A stretch of DNA of 64,000 bases from Komagataeibacter sucrofermentans DSM 15973. Lineage in GTDB: Bacteria > Pseudomonadota > Alphaproteobacteria > Acetobacterales > Acetobacteraceae. The stretch covers positions 2,065,001 through 2,129,000 of the forward strand of contig NZ_CP137157.1 of the NCBI RefSeq assembly GCF_040581405.1, given 5' to 3'. Positions 25,783 to 33,972 of this stretch are shown here, in pieces (within the stretch, counting starts at the first letter, position 1; each line of letters opens with the position of its first letter). The translations under genes were made by a program, and so were the position numbers. Below the pieces are notes generated by a model. That model had not been told where the DNA came from, made no database searches, and worked only from the letters and a program-made list of their open reading frames with translations.

Positions 25783-27333
25783 ATGATGTATTACAGTCGG
25801 CTCAGAATGGCTTCGGTCATTGGCGTATGTCTGATCGGGCTGGCGCTGTGCCTGCCCAATTTCATCCGCCAGCCCAGTCCCTCCCTGCCCTGGCGCCAGA
25901 TCCATCTGGGCCTTGACCTGCGTGGTGGCTCATACCTGCTTCTGCAGGTGGACATGGCCAGCGTTACCGCCGACAGGCTGCGCGGCCTGCAGGATGAAAC
26001 GCGCCAGACCCTGCTCAAGGCCGGGCTGGGCTACCGCAATCTCGCCACCGGCGCCCATGCCGTAACCTTCACGCCCCGCACGCCCGACGAGACGCAGCCC
26101 GACCTCAAGGTGCTGCGCGCCATGCCGATGAACGCGCCGGGCGAGTTCAAGGTGGAACAGGGCGAAGGCGGCCAGATCGCCATCACGCTCGCGGCCGATG
26201 CGGCCCGCCAGCGCGCCTATGATGCCGTGACCCAGTCCATCGAGATCGTGCGCCGCCGCATTGACGCCACCGGCGCCATCGACCCCGAGATCACCCGCCA
26301 GGGCGAAGACCGGATCATTGTGGAGCTGCCCGGCATCAGCGACCCCGAGCGGGTGAAAAACCTGCTTGGCACCACGGCGAAGATGACCTTCCATCTTGTG
26401 GCCGATTCCGCCATTGGCTCAGCCGTGCCGCCCGCAGGCGTGGAAATGCTGCCCATGAGCGAGGGACAGGGCACGCTGCCGGTCTTTTCACACGTGGACG
26501 TGGATGGCGCTGACCTGACCAACGCCAGCGCCTCGATCGACCAGCAGAGCGGCGAATGGGCGGTGAACTTCACATTCGATTCGACCGGCGCGCAGGAATT
26601 TGGCGATGTCACCCGCGCCAATATTGGCAAGCGCTTCGCCATCGTGCTCGATAACAAGGTGATCGAGGCCCCGGTCATCCGCAGCGCCATTACCGGCGGC
26701 AACGGGCAGATTACCGGCGGCTTTTCCGCCCAGCAGGCCACCGACATCGCCCTGCTGCTGCGCGCGGGCGCCCTGCCCGCCCCGCTCAACGTGATCGAGC
26801 AGCGCTCCATCGGCCCGTCGCTCGGCGCTGATTCGATCCGCGCTGGCGGCTACAGCCTTGCGGCTGGTTTCGTGCTCGTGATCGCGTTCATGGCGCTGTT
26901 CTATGGCCGGTTTGGCTGGTACGCCAACATCGCCCTGCTGGCCAACCTGGTGCTGATGAGCGCCATCCTCTCGCTGTTCGAGGCCACGCTGACCCTGCCG
27001 GGCATGGCGGGCATGCTGCTGACCCTGGGCATGGCGGTGGATGCCAACATCCTCATCAACGAGCGCATCCGCGAGGAAGTGGCCCGTGGCCGCAGCGCCC
27101 TGCAGGCCATGCAGGCAGGCTTCGAGCGCGCCACAGCCACCATCGTGGACAGTAACGCCACCGCGCTGCTGGCCCATGTGATGCTGTTCGTTTTCGGAAC
27201 AGGGCCGGTGCGCGGCTTCGCGCTCACCATCACGATCGGTATCGTGACGACCCTGTTTACCACCCTTCTCCTATCCCGGATGCTGATGGTGCGCTGGTAT
27301 GCCCGCACACGCCCCAGCACCCTGCCGGTCTGA
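25783..27333 (+). CDS. secD: Protein translocase subunit SecD
   Basis: SecD with SecF uses the proton motive force to complete Sec-dependent export. The protein has one N-terminal membrane helix (LRMASVIGVCLIGLALCLPNF), the conserved HLGLDLRGGSYLLL, a large periplasmic domain with VERRIDATGAIDP-like VRRRIDATGAIDPEITRQGEDRIIVELPG, and five C-terminal helices including GLVVVMLFM-type ADSIRAGGYSLAAGFVLVIAFMALFY and MAVDANILINERIREE. I choose the ATG at 25783 (516 residues), which gives the usual MxYxSR start; a GTG at 25741 would add 14 residues. yajC is not adjacent. secF follows with ten bases between stop and start. Confidence 0.93.
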   Translation: MMYYSRLRMASVIGVCLIGLALCLPNFIRQPSPSLPWRQIHLGLDLRGGSYLLLQVDMASVTADRLRGLQDETRQTLLKAGLGYRNLATGAHAVTFTPRTPDETQPDLKVLRAMPMNAPGEFKVEQGEGGQIAITLAADAARQRAYDAVTQSIEIVRRRIDATGAIDPEITRQGEDRIIVELPGISDPERVKNLLGTTAKMTFHLVADSAIGSAVPPAGVEMLPMSEGQGTLPVFSHVDVDGADLTNASASIDQQSGEWAVNFTFDSTGAQEFGDVTRANIGKRFAIVLDNKVIEAPVIRSAITGGNGQITGGFSAQQATDIALLLRAGALPAPLNVIEQRSIGPSLGADSIRAGGYSLAAGFVLVIAFMALFYGRFGWYANIALLANLVLMSAILSLFEATLTLPGMAGMLLTLGMAVDANILINERIREEVARGRSALQAMQAGFERATATIVDSNATALLAHVMLFVFGTGPVRGFALTITIGIVTTLFTTLLLSRMLMVRWYARTRPSTLPV

Positions 27334-27343
27334 GGCGCGCCGA

Positions 27344-28297
27344 ATGATGTTTGATCGTCCCCTTCTCCGGTTCGTGCCGCGTGGCACGAAAATCAACTTC
27401 ATGCGCGGGCGCTTCATCGGGCTGGCCACGTCCGCCGTGCTGTCCATCGCCTCGCTGATCCTGTTCTTCCACCCCGGGCTGACGCTGGGGCTGGATTTCC
27501 GGGGCGGCATCGTGGTCGAGGCCCGCACGCAGGGGCCGGCTGATTTCAACGTCATCCGCACGGCCCTTGCTGCCCAGCATGTCTCGGCTGCGGGGGTGCA
27601 GTCCTTTGGCGGCCCGGACGATGTGCTGATCCGCCTCGACACCCCGCCAGACAGCGAACCCGACCACGAGGCCCGCACGCAGGCCATGGTCGACTCCGTG
27701 CGCCATGCCATCGCCACCCTGCCCGGAGCCCAGGTGTTGCGGGCTGATGCGGTGGGGGCCTCGGTGTCGAAGGAACTGTTCCGCAACGGCATGCTGGCGC
27801 TGGGCATCAGCCTGCTGATGATCCTGGCCTATATCTGGTTCCGTTTTGAATGGGAGTTCGCGGTCAGCGCGGTGGTGACGCTGGTGCTGGACCTGACCAA
27901 GGCCATCGGCTTTCTGGTCATTACGCATTTCGAGTTCGATCTGGTGATGGTGGCCGCCATCCTGACCATTCTGGGCTATTCCACCAACGACAAGGTGGTG
28001 GTGTATGACCGCGTGCGCGAGAACCTGCGCAAATACCGCACCATGCCGCTGGCCGAACTGATTGACCTGTCGATCAACGAAACGCTGAGCCGCACGCTGG
28101 GCACGTCGTGCACCGTGTTCCTTGCCGCCCTGCCGCTGGCGCTGTTTGGCGGGGCCAGCCTGTCCGGCTTTGCGTGGGTGATGCTGTTCGGGATCGTGGT
28201 GGGCACGTCCTCGTCCATCTTCATCGCAGCGCCCCTGCTGCTGCTGATGGGCGAGAAGCGCCTGCGCCGGGATGCACGACCGCCCGCGCGCTCCTGA
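27344..28297 (+). CDS. secF: Protein translocase subunit SecF
   Basis: The 317-residue partner of SecD has the family opening FVPRGTKINFMRGRFIGLATSAVLSIAS, the GLTLGLDFRGGIVVE motif, a small periplasmic domain and five C-terminal helices with ALGISLLMILAYIWFRFEWEFA, TILGYSTNDKVVVYDRVRENL and the conserved ETLSRTLGTSCTVFLAALPLALFGG. Two adjacent ATGs (27344, 27347) are possible starts. It overlaps no other gene and ends at a strong repeat-type terminator. Confidence 0.94.
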   Translation: MMFDRPLLRFVPRGTKINFMRGRFIGLATSAVLSIASLILFFHPGLTLGLDFRGGIVVEARTQGPADFNVIRTALAAQHVSAAGVQSFGGPDDVLIRLDTPPDSEPDHEARTQAMVDSVRHAIATLPGAQVLRADAVGASVSKELFRNGMLALGISLLMILAYIWFRFEWEFAVSAVVTLVLDLTKAIGFLVITHFEFDLVMVAAILTILGYSTNDKVVVYDRVRENLRKYRTMPLAELIDLSINETLSRTLGTSCTVFLAALPLALFGGASLSGFAWVMLFGIVVGTSSSIFIAAPLLLLMGEKRLRRDARPPARS

Positions 28298-28345
28298 GAG
28301 GCGAGTGTAAGCCCCTAAAATCCACAAAGATTAAACGTTTCCGGG

Positions 28346-28380
28346 TGCCGCCTTTTTTAAAAAGGCGGCATTCTTTTTTT
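28346..28380. repeat. Intergenic palindromic repeat copy 3, bidirectional terminator
   Basis: TGCCGCCTTTTTT (28346-28358) pairs with AAAAAGGCGGCA (28359-28370) and is followed by seven T residues on the plus strand. It lies between the convergent secF and lipoprotein genes. AACGTTTCCGGG immediately upstream matches the 5' flank of the complete copy at 8270. Confidence 0.85.
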
Positions 28381-28382
28381 GA

Positions 28383-28835
28383 TTATCTGGGGGCAGGCCC
28401 GGCCGATGGCGGCACGACCTGCCCGTTTGCATTGACCGGCATGAGCGGCGCGCCAGGAATGCAGCGTGGGGGCGCCACGCCATGCAACGTGGAGGGGTCA
28501 GGCTGGTTGGCGCATGCCACCATCAGCGCCACGGCCTGCCTGCCATCGCGGCGCGCGCGGCGCGAGGGCTTCTGCAGCACGGTCATGATCGTGTGCTTGC
28601 CGTATTTGAGCGAGGCCGCCATGTCATACACCTGCTGCCCCGACAGGCCGCCATCCTGCAGGCGGCTGACAAGGCTGCCCTCGGCCATGAAATAGGTCGA
28701 GACCAGCAGGTAATCCTGTGCCGGGCCGGGCAGACGCGCCATGTCCGGGCGCTGCGGGCCATGGCAGCCCGCAAGCAGGCCGGCTGCCGCTACAAGCAGC
28801 ATGCCGGAACGGACATGTCGTCGGATATCAATCAT
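28383..28835 (-). CDS. Putative lipoprotein of unknown function
   Basis: From the ATG at 28835 the product has 150 residues and starts with a lipoprotein signal peptide (SGMLLVAAAGLLAGCHG; lipobox LLAG-C, Cys near residue 24). The mature part is partly helical (AQDYLLVSTYFMAEGSLVSRLQDGG, QQVYDMAASLKYGKHTIMTVLQ), contains two later cysteines (ACANQP and PPRCIPG), and ends in a Pro/Ala/Gly-rich tail. A longer frame reaches 28892 but lacks a good start context; CAGGG lies 11 bases before 28835. No family is recognised. It is convergent with secF. Confidence 0.7.
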   Translation of the reverse strand: MIDIRRHVRSGMLLVAAAGLLAGCHGPQRPDMARLPGPAQDYLLVSTYFMAEGSLVSRLQDGGLSGQQVYDMAASLKYGKHTIMTVLQKPSRRARRDGRQAVALMVACANQPDPSTLHGVAPPRCIPGAPLMPVNANGQVVPPSAGPAPR

Positions 28836-29013
28836 GTAGCGCCAACCCTGTAACGGCTGTGAAAATTCTGTCATGCACAGTGCATGCCCCACGCCGTGGC
28901 CAGGCCAGGCGGTCAGGTTATGGCCATCGGGTTACACAAACGCCGCATCCGATCAACCTGCGCCTGCAATAGTGGGCACGCAGGCCAGCGGGCACAAGGG
29001 TGCGCACGGACAC

Positions 29014-29044
29014 AAAAAAACGGGCACCCATAACAGGGTGCCCG
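29014..29044 (-). terminator. Rho-independent terminator of mscL
   Basis: On the minus strand CGGGCACCC-loop-GGGTGCCCG is followed by a run of seven T residues. It begins 29 bases after the mscL stop codon. Confidence 0.85.
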
Positions 29045-29072
29045 TTCCTTACGCTGCGCCCGGGGCGTGCGC

Positions 29073-29582
29073 TCAGGCCTTGGGAGCCTCGCCCTTCTGG
29101 GCGGCTTCGGTCTTGAGTACGTCGAGAATGTCCTGCAGCAGCACTTCGCTGCGCGGGGGCGCGGGCGGCGTTGTGGGCTTCTCGGCTTCTTTCTTCGCGC
29201 TCAGGCGGTTGATGGCCTTGACCACCCAGAAAATCACGAAGCCGATGATGACGAACTGGATCACGGCGTTGAGGAACAGGCCCACGTTCAGGGTTACGGC
29301 CCCGGCCTTCTGGGCATCGGCCAGCGTGGCCAGATGCGGGCCGCGCAGGGTCACGAACAGGTTGGTGAAGTCGATGCCGCCAATGAGCAGGCCAAGGATG
29401 GGGGTGAAGATATCCTTCACCAGGCTGTTCACGATGGCGGTGAAAGCCGCACCGACGATAACACCGACAGCGAGGTCAACCACGTTGCCACGCATGAGGA
29501 AGTTACGGAATTCACCCAGCCAGCCGGGTACATGAATATCCTTGACGTGCAGCTCAGGCACGTGATCCGGCAGTTTCGCCAT
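29073..29582 (-). CDS. mscL: Large-conductance mechanosensitive channel MscL
   Basis: MscL is the pentameric inner-membrane valve that opens under osmotic down-shock. The 169-residue product has a 21-residue N-terminal extension before the canonical start-like EFRNFLMRGNVVDLAVGVIVGAAFTAIVNSLVKDIFTPILG (TM1 and the glycine-rich hinge), a periplasmic loop, TM2 (AVIQFVIIGFVIFWVVKAIN) and a charged cytoplasmic helix (VLLQDILDVLKTEA). The ATG at 29582 has AAGGA ten bases upstream; the longer frame to 29654 lacks support. Stand-alone gene with its own terminator. Confidence 0.93.
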   Translation of the reverse strand: MAKLPDHVPELHVKDIHVPGWLGEFRNFLMRGNVVDLAVGVIVGAAFTAIVNSLVKDIFTPILGLLIGGIDFTNLFVTLRGPHLATLADAQKAGAVTLNVGLFLNAVIQFVIIGFVIFWVVKAINRLSAKKEAEKPTTPPAPPRSEVLLQDILDVLKTEAAQKGEAPKA

Positions 29583-29742
29583 TAACGCCAATCCTTTATT
29601 TCTCAGAAGAGATTCACTCCTAGCAACATCGGACGCGCGTGACGACTGCATCAAGCCCGCTTTTTTGCCATTCCGCCCCCCTGATGCAACGCGGTAACAC
29701 CCGCCTGCCCACTAAAGGCGCGGGTTTTCTTGCCATCGGGTG

Positions 29743-29772
29743 TTGATCTCGGGCGCCCATCTCGTCTATAGG
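29743..29772 (+). promoter_or_regulatory. Candidate sigma-70 promoter of rpmE
   Basis: TTGATC (29743-29748), an 18-base spacer and TATAGG (29767-29772) lie about 60 bases upstream of the rpmE ATG. The plus-strand sequence 29583-29742 holds no recognisable gene. Confidence 0.45.
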
Positions 29773-29830
29773 CCAGCCGAACATACGCCCCCGGTCGGCA
29801 TCGGTGGGCCCAGCGCGAAAGTTGTTTGAA

Positions 29831-30061
29831 ATGAAATCCGGCATCCACCCCGACTACCACGAGATCAATGTCATCATGACCGATGGCACCGAGTACAAGA
29901 CCCGCTCCTGCTACGGCAAGCCGGGCGACACGCTCCGCCTCGACATCGACACCAAGTCACACCCGGCGTGGACCGGCGTGCAGCGCATGATGGACACCGG
30001 GGGCCAGGTCGCCAAGTTCAACAAGAAGTTCGGCGCGCTGGGCCAGCGCAAGAAGGGCTGA
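29831..30061 (+). CDS. rpmE: 50S ribosomal protein L31
   Basis: The 76-residue protein matches the alphaproteobacterial L31 pattern: [56 protein letters not shown] and a basic tail. It lacks the CxxC zinc ligands of the 'C+' form, so it is the 'C-' type that does not need zinc; a single Cys is present (RSCYG). An upstream frame to 29804 exists, but the family start at [10 protein letters not shown] is clear. Confidence 0.95.
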   Translation: MKSGIHPDYHEINVIMTDGTEYKTRSCYGKPGDTLRLDIDTKSHPAWTGVQRMMDTGGQVAKFNKKFGALGQRKKG

Positions 30062-30113
30062 TAACCCTCACCTCCACCGAACATACACTGCGGTTACCGG
30101 CAATGCCCGGTCC

Positions 30114-30142
30114 CTTGAACGGGGGACCGGGCATTCCCATGT
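30114..30142 (+). promoter_or_regulatory. Sigma-32 (RpoH) heat-shock promoter
   Basis: CTTGAAC (30114-30120), 14 bases, TCCCATGT (30135-30142): near-exact match to CTTGAAA-N13/14-CCCCATNT. Transcription would start near 30150, leaving a leader of about 100 bases before hsp20. Confidence 0.75.
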
Positions 30143-30150
30143 CTGGACCA

Positions 30151-30247
30151 TGCGAACGCCCGAGCGGGTTCGCATATTCCCTACAGCGCGGCTCGCTCGA
30201 CCGAGGGGCCGCCCACCCGCAGACCTTGCTTCATGGAGGTTTTGAAC
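30151..30247 (+). promoter_or_regulatory. ROSE-type RNA thermometer in the hsp20 leader
   Basis: The last hairpin pairs ACCUU-G-C (30223-30229) with GGAGGU (30235-30240): A-U, C-G, C-G, U-A, U-G, a bulged G30228, C-G, and a UUCAU loop. It contains the diagnostic UUGCU opposite the Shine-Dalgarno GGAGG, the hallmark of ROSE elements of rhizobial small heat-shock genes. An upstream hairpin (GCGAAC...GTTCGC, about 30153-30174) matches the multi-hairpin layout. Confidence 0.7.
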
Positions 30248-30760
30248 ATGGCTTATGATTTCGCACCGCTGTTTCGCAGCGCAATCGGGTTTGACCGGCT
30301 GGCACAGCTTGTCGATACGGCGGCCCAGAATCCGGTCAGCCCGTCCTATCCGCCCTATAATATCGAAAAACTGTCCGATGCCCGCTACGTCCTGACCATG
30401 GCGGTGGCAGGCTTCGGCGCCGATGACATCGAGCTGACCGTGCAGGACAACACGCTGATCGTGGCCGGTCGCGTGGCGGAAAACACGCAGGACCGCGAGA
30501 TGCTCCATCGCGGCATCGCAACCCGTGCGTTCGAGCGCCGCTTCGTGTTGGCCGACCACGTGGTAGTGGAAAAGGCGGACATGACCAACGGCATGCTGCG
30601 CATTGCCGTGCGCCAGATCGTGCCCGAAGCGCTCAAGCCGCGCCGCATCCCCATCTCGTCGGGGCAGGTCATGGGCATGGAAGGCGCACAGCCTGCGCCA
30701 GACTCCGTTGCAGCGCCTGCCATGACGGCACAGCCCGCCGCCTGTGGCTGCGCGGCCTGA
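30248..30760 (+). CDS. Small heat shock protein, Hsp20/IbpA type
   Basis: The 170-residue chaperone has an N-terminal arm (MAYDFAPLFRSAIGFDRLAQLVD), an alpha-crystallin domain from YPPYNIEKLSDARYVLTMAVAGFGADDIELTVQDNTLIVAGR to ADMTNGMLRIAVRQIVPEALKP, and the C-terminal I-x-I motif RRIPI used in oligomer assembly. Unusually it continues with about 40 residues of Ala/Pro-rich tail ending ACGCAA. The start is fixed by GGAGG eight bases upstream. Expression is predicted to be controlled by a sigma-32 promoter and by the thermometer hairpin that hides the ribosome binding site. Confidence 0.93.
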   Translation: MAYDFAPLFRSAIGFDRLAQLVDTAAQNPVSPSYPPYNIEKLSDARYVLTMAVAGFGADDIELTVQDNTLIVAGRVAENTQDREMLHRGIATRAFERRFVLADHVVVEKADMTNGMLRIAVRQIVPEALKPRRIPISSGQVMGMEGAQPAPDSVAAPAMTAQPAACGCAA

Positions 30761-30777
30761 ACAGGGTCATGAATGAC

Positions 30778-30807
30778 GGGGCGGGCCATCTGGCGCGCCC
30801 CTTTTTT
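30778..30807 (+). terminator. Rho-independent terminator of hsp20
   Basis: GGGGCG...CGCCCC with an inner CCA/TGG pairing is followed by six T residues. Confidence 0.75.
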
Positions 30808-30897
30808 ACATGGCGCGGGAGCCTGCCCGGCTGGTGGCCGTATTTGCAAACTTCAGGCTGATGGATGCGAAACATCCGGCGCGGGCGGATTGAAGTC

Positions 30898-30926
30898 TTG
30901 ACCTTTGGCGCCCTCAACCTTCATAT
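30898..30926 (+). promoter_or_regulatory. Candidate sigma-70 promoter of trcR
   Basis: TTGACC (30898-30903), a 17-base spacer and TCATAT (30921-30926). The start codon of trcR is about 130 bases downstream, leaving a structured leader. Confidence 0.45.
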
Positions 30927-30971
30927 CACTTCCACGAGTGTTTTCCGTTTCTGGCGCGCCAGCAGGTACGC

Positions 30972-31039
30972 ACGGCTCCCGCTTCGGGATGGAGCCGTTT
31001 CAAACACCCTTTCAGGTGCCTGCGTGTGGCGCCACACGC
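30972..31039 (+). promoter_or_regulatory. Structured leader upstream of trcR (two hairpins)
   Basis: ACGGCTCC (30972-30979) pairs with GGAGCCGT (30991-30998) and is followed by TTT. The 18-bp perfect palindrome GCGTGTGGCGCCACACGC (31022-31039) lies immediately before the AGGA ribosome binding site. This fills most of the gene-free stretch 30808-31057. It could be an attenuator-like leader or an operator. Confidence 0.4.
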
Positions 31040-31057
31040 TGTAGGACCTGAGTGACA

Positions 31058-31645
31058 ATGACTGCCCTGCCCCTGATGCCCAAGGCAACCGCCGTGTGGC
31101 TTATTGAAAAGACGGCGCTGACCTTTACCCAGATTGCCGAGTTCTGTGGAATGCACCCCCTTGAGGTGCAGGCCATCGCCGATGGCGAAGTGGCGCAGGG
31201 AATCGTGGGCTATGACCCGATTGCCAACCACCAGCTGACCCAGGCTGAAATCGACCGCTGCGAAAAGGACCCTGAGTCGCGCCTCAAGATCCTGCCGCCC
31301 GCCAACCCGATCAACCGCCGCTCGAAGGGCGCGCGCTATACGCCGGTGGCCAAGCGCAACGACCGCCCGGATGCGATTGCGTTCATCCTGCGCAACTTCC
31401 CGCAGCTGTCCGAGCAGCAGACCAGCAAGCTCCTGGGCACCACCAAGGACACAATCGAGAAAGTGCGCAGCAAGCAGCACTGGAACAGCCCCAACATCAA
31501 GCCGCGTGATCCCGTCACGCTGGGCCTGTGCAGCCAGACCGACCTCAACGCCATGGTTGCCGCCGCCAATGAGCGCCTTGCGCGTGAAGGCCAGGCCGTG
31601 CCCCCGCCGCTCGAACTTGACGACGACGCCGAGCACTCACTGTAA
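31058..31645 (+). CDS. trcR: Cell cycle transcriptional regulator TrcR (DUF1013)
   Basis: The 195-residue protein is a full-length DUF1013 member, a family almost confined to alphaproteobacteria and annotated as TrcR. Conserved stretches are LPLMPKATAVWLIEKTALTFTQIAEFCGMHPLEVQAIADGE (helix-turn-helix-like), GYDPIANHQLTQAEIDRCE, and YTPVAKRNDRPDAIAFILRNFPQLSEQQTSKLLGTTKDTIEKVRSKQHWN (second helix-turn-helix-like region). A GTG six bases upstream is an alternative start; the ATG at 31058 matches family N-termini. A strong hairpin follows the stop. Its regulon cannot be read from the window. Confidence 0.9.
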   Translation: MTALPLMPKATAVWLIEKTALTFTQIAEFCGMHPLEVQAIADGEVAQGIVGYDPIANHQLTQAEIDRCEKDPESRLKILPPANPINRRSKGARYTPVAKRNDRPDAIAFILRNFPQLSEQQTSKLLGTTKDTIEKVRSKQHWNSPNIKPRDPVTLGLCSQTDLNAMVAAANERLAREGQAVPPPLELDDDAEHSL

Positions 31646-31652
31646 GCCTGAT

Positions 31653-31695
31653 CGCCCGGCGGCATGAGCCACCGGGCGGAAGCAGGGCTTTTTTT
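31653..31695 (+). terminator. Rho-independent terminator of trcR
   Basis: CGCCCGG (31653-31659) pairs with CCGGGCG (31672-31678), followed by a run of seven T residues (31689-31695). It ends at the stop codon of the convergent DUF465 gene. Confidence 0.7.
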
Positions 31696-31865
31696 CAGCC
31701 CAGCCTGGCCAGTCGCTCGATTTCTTCCTTTACGCGCAGTTTTTCCAGCTTGAGCCGCCTGATCGCGCCTTCATCGGGCAGCGGCCTGCGGTCTTCATCA
31801 AAAATGCGGGCATCAAGCCGCGCATGGCGAGTTTTGAGGCTGTTGATACGCGCTTCATACGACAT
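31695..31865 (-). CDS. DUF465 (YdcH-family) small protein
   Basis: The 56-residue protein, starting MSYEARINSLKTRHARLDARIFDEDRRPLPDE and continuing IRRLKLEKLRVKEEIERL, has the DUF465 signature of two antiparallel helices: a first helix with L-x-x-x-H-x-x-L-D and a second basic helix with L-K-x-x-K-L-x-x-K-x-E-I. GGAGGG five bases before the ATG at 31865 fixes the start over an ATG at 31883. The function is unknown. A second DUF465 gene is divergent 160 bases away. Confidence 0.85.
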   Translation of the reverse strand: MSYEARINSLKTRHARLDARIFDEDRRPLPDEGAIRRLKLEKLRVKEEIERLARLG

Positions 31866-32024
31866 GGAACCCTCCAGCGTCATTGCTACGACCCGATCAG
31901 GCTAGACCAGACGCGCAGGCAAATTCCATGCTAAAATTGCAGACCGTAGGGCAGGGTGCGCATTTCGCCTTTTGGCGCGGATATGCTTAGACTAGGCCCC
32001 TGCCCACCGAACAGATGAGCCGCC

Positions 32025-32225
32025 ATGCTGACAGATCGCGAGACCCTCCTTCGCAAGCTGCATGAACTGCGCAGCGAACATCGTGACCTTGATACGGTCA
32101 TAAGCCGCATGGCCCTGCAGATATCGGACCAGTTGCAGCTGCAACGGCTGAAAAAGCGCAAGCTGCTGCTCAAGGACGAGATCACCTGGCTGGAAAGCCG
32201 CCTGATCCCCGACAGCATTGCCTGA
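32025..32225 (+). CDS. DUF465 (YdcH-family) small protein
   Basis: The 66-residue product, with [24 protein letters not shown] and [22 protein letters not shown], is another DUF465 member with the same two-helix pattern but only loosely similar to its neighbour at 31695. It is divergent from that gene, with about 160 bases of shared upstream region. It ends 25 bases before the GTG start of purE and may be read through into it. Confidence 0.85.
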   Translation: MLTDRETLLRKLHELRSEHRDLDTVISRMALQISDQLQLQRLKKRKLLLKDEITWLESRLIPDSIA

Positions 32226-32250
32226 CGACCTGACGAGAGTATTTCAAACC

Positions 32251-32751
32251 GTGAGCCACCCCTCTTCCGCCTCCCCCCGCGTGGGGATCATCATGGGCAG
32301 CCAGTCCGACTGGGAAACCATGCGCCACGCCATCGCCGTGCTGGAAAAGCTTGAAGTTGCGCATGAAGTGCGCATCGTCTCCGCCCACCGCACGCCAGAC
32401 CGTCTGGCCGAATACGCCAAATCAGCCCAGGGGCGCGGTCTTTCGGTCATTATCGCGGGCGCGGGCGGGGCGGCCCACCTGCCGGGCATGTGCGCGGCAT
32501 GGACGGCGCTGCCGGTGCTGGGGGTTCCGGTCGAATCGCACGCGCTCAAGGGCATGGACAGCCTGCTTTCCATCGTGCAGATGCCCGGCGGCGTCCCCGT
32601 GGGCACGCTGGCCATTGGCAAGGCCGGGGCCACCAATGCCGCGCTGATGGCATCTGCCATCCTCGCCCTGTCCGACCCGGCGCTTGGCACGCGGCTGGCG
32701 GCATGGCGCGCCGCCCAGACAGCCGCCGTGGCGGATGAGCCGACCCGATGA
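32251..32751 (+). CDS. purE: N5-carboxyaminoimidazole ribonucleotide mutase
   Basis: PurE (class I) moves the carboxylate of N5-CAIR to make CAIR in purine synthesis. The 166-residue product has [17 protein letters not shown] (phosphate-binding S-x-S-D), [17 protein letters not shown] with the catalytic SAHR motif, and [25 protein letters not shown]. The start is taken as GTG at 32251 because it gives the usual short N-terminus; an ATG at 32218 overlapping the preceding gene would add 11 residues. The stop overlaps the purK start by four bases. Confidence 0.95.
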   Translation: MSHPSSASPRVGIIMGSQSDWETMRHAIAVLEKLEVAHEVRIVSAHRTPDRLAEYAKSAQGRGLSVIIAGAGGAAHLPGMCAAWTALPVLGVPVESHALKGMDSLLSIVQMPGGVPVGTLAIGKAGATNAALMASAILALSDPALGTRLAAWRAAQTAAVADEPTR

Positions 32752-33893
32752 GCATACTGCCCCCCGGTTCCGTTCTGGGCATTGTGGGCGGTGGCCAGCT
32801 TGGCCGCATGTCCGCCATCGCCGCGGCCCGCCTTGGCTACCGCGCCCATATCCTGACCACCGAGGCCGATGGCCCGGCGGCCCAGGTGGCGCATGCCGTG
32901 ACCCTTGGCAAATATGATGACCACGACGCCCTGCGCCGTTTTGCCAATGCGGTAGATGTCATTACCTTCGAGTTCGAGAACATCAGCGCCGACGGGCTCG
33001 ACCTGCTCTCGAGCCTGCGTCCGGTTCACCCGGCGGGCGCCATCCTGCGTATCAGCCAGGACCGCATTGCCGAGAAAACCTTCATGGGCGAACACGGCAT
33101 TCCCGTCGCCCCCTGGCACGCGGTGGAAAGCCGGGCCGACCTTGACCGCGCAGCGGAAGTGCTGGGCTATCCCTTCATCCTCAAGACCACGCGGCTGGGC
33201 TATGACGGCAAGGGGCAGGCCCGCATTCACAGCGCCGCCGATCTGGACCCCGCATTCGATACGCTCCGCCCTCATCCGCTGGTGGCCGAGGGCATGATCC
33301 GCTTCGCCTGCGAGGTGAGCGTGATGGTGGCGCGCAACGAACACGGCGAGATCAGCACCTTTGACGTGACCGAGAACCGCCACCGCAATGGCATTCTCGA
33401 CATCAGCCTGGCCCCGGCCCGCATCAGCCCTGATCTGGCGGCGCAGGCCCATGACCTGGCCCGGCGCATTGCCGCGGCCCTCGGCCTTGTCGGCCTGCTG
33501 GGCGTGGAAATGTTCGTGGACCACGATGGCAGCCTGCGCGTGAACGAGATCGCGCCCCGACCGCATAATTCAGCCCACTGGACCATGAATGCCTGCCCGG
33601 TGGACCAGTTCGAAATGCATGTGCGCGCCGTAACCGGCCTGAAGCTGCCGCCCGCCACCCGCCATAGCGACGCGGTCATGAAAAACCTGATCGGCCCGGA
33701 TGACATGGCGCTGTGGCCTGAAATCATGGCCACCCCGCACCTTCTGGCCCACCACTACGGCAAGGCCGAGGCCCGGCCGGGGCGCAAAATGGGGCATGTG
33801 AACGTGATCTTTCCGCTTGGCAGCCTGCCCGGTGAGTTCGGCGTTGAAGCAGCACTTGGTCCGCTCGCGACCCCTGCGGACGCGACCGGCTAG
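32748..33893 (+). CDS. purK: N5-carboxyaminoimidazole ribonucleotide synthase
   Basis: PurK carboxylates AIR with ATP and bicarbonate to N5-CAIR, feeding PurE. The 381-residue ATP-grasp protein has [23 protein letters not shown] (pre-ATP-grasp fold), [25 protein letters not shown] (ATP loop), and [23 protein letters not shown] overlap with purE shows coupling. The last 30 residues are variable. It is convergent with radC across a degenerate repeat copy. Confidence 0.95.
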   Translation: MSILPPGSVLGIVGGGQLGRMSAIAAARLGYRAHILTTEADGPAAQVAHAVTLGKYDDHDALRRFANAVDVITFEFENISADGLDLLSSLRPVHPAGAILRISQDRIAEKTFMGEHGIPVAPWHAVESRADLDRAAEVLGYPFILKTTRLGYDGKGQARIHSAADLDPAFDTLRPHPLVAEGMIRFACEVSVMVARNEHGEISTFDVTENRHRNGILDISLAPARISPDLAAQAHDLARRIAAALGLVGLLGVEMFVDHDGSLRVNEIAPRPHNSAHWTMNACPVDQFEMHVRAVTGLKLPPATRHSDAVMKNLIGPDDMALWPEIMATPHLLAHHYGKAEARPGRKMGHVNVIFPLGSLPGEFGVEAALGPLATPADATG

Positions 33894-33900
33894 GTCAGCC

Positions 33901-33960
33901 TGAAAAATGCTCAAGGCTGCCGGGTGTCGCCTTTTTTAACAGGCTTCACCAATCTGCCTT
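33901..33960. repeat. Degenerate intergenic repeat copy (rearranged)
   Basis: GCCGGGTGTCGCCTTTTTTA joins directly to AGGCTTCACC, that is, the left arm of the GCCGCC hairpin fused to the right arm of the AAGCTT hairpin. The intact copies have both arms of both hairpins, so this looks like an internal deletion of the repeat between convergent purK and radC. Confidence 0.55.
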
Positions 33961-33972
33961 TCAGGCAGCCTC

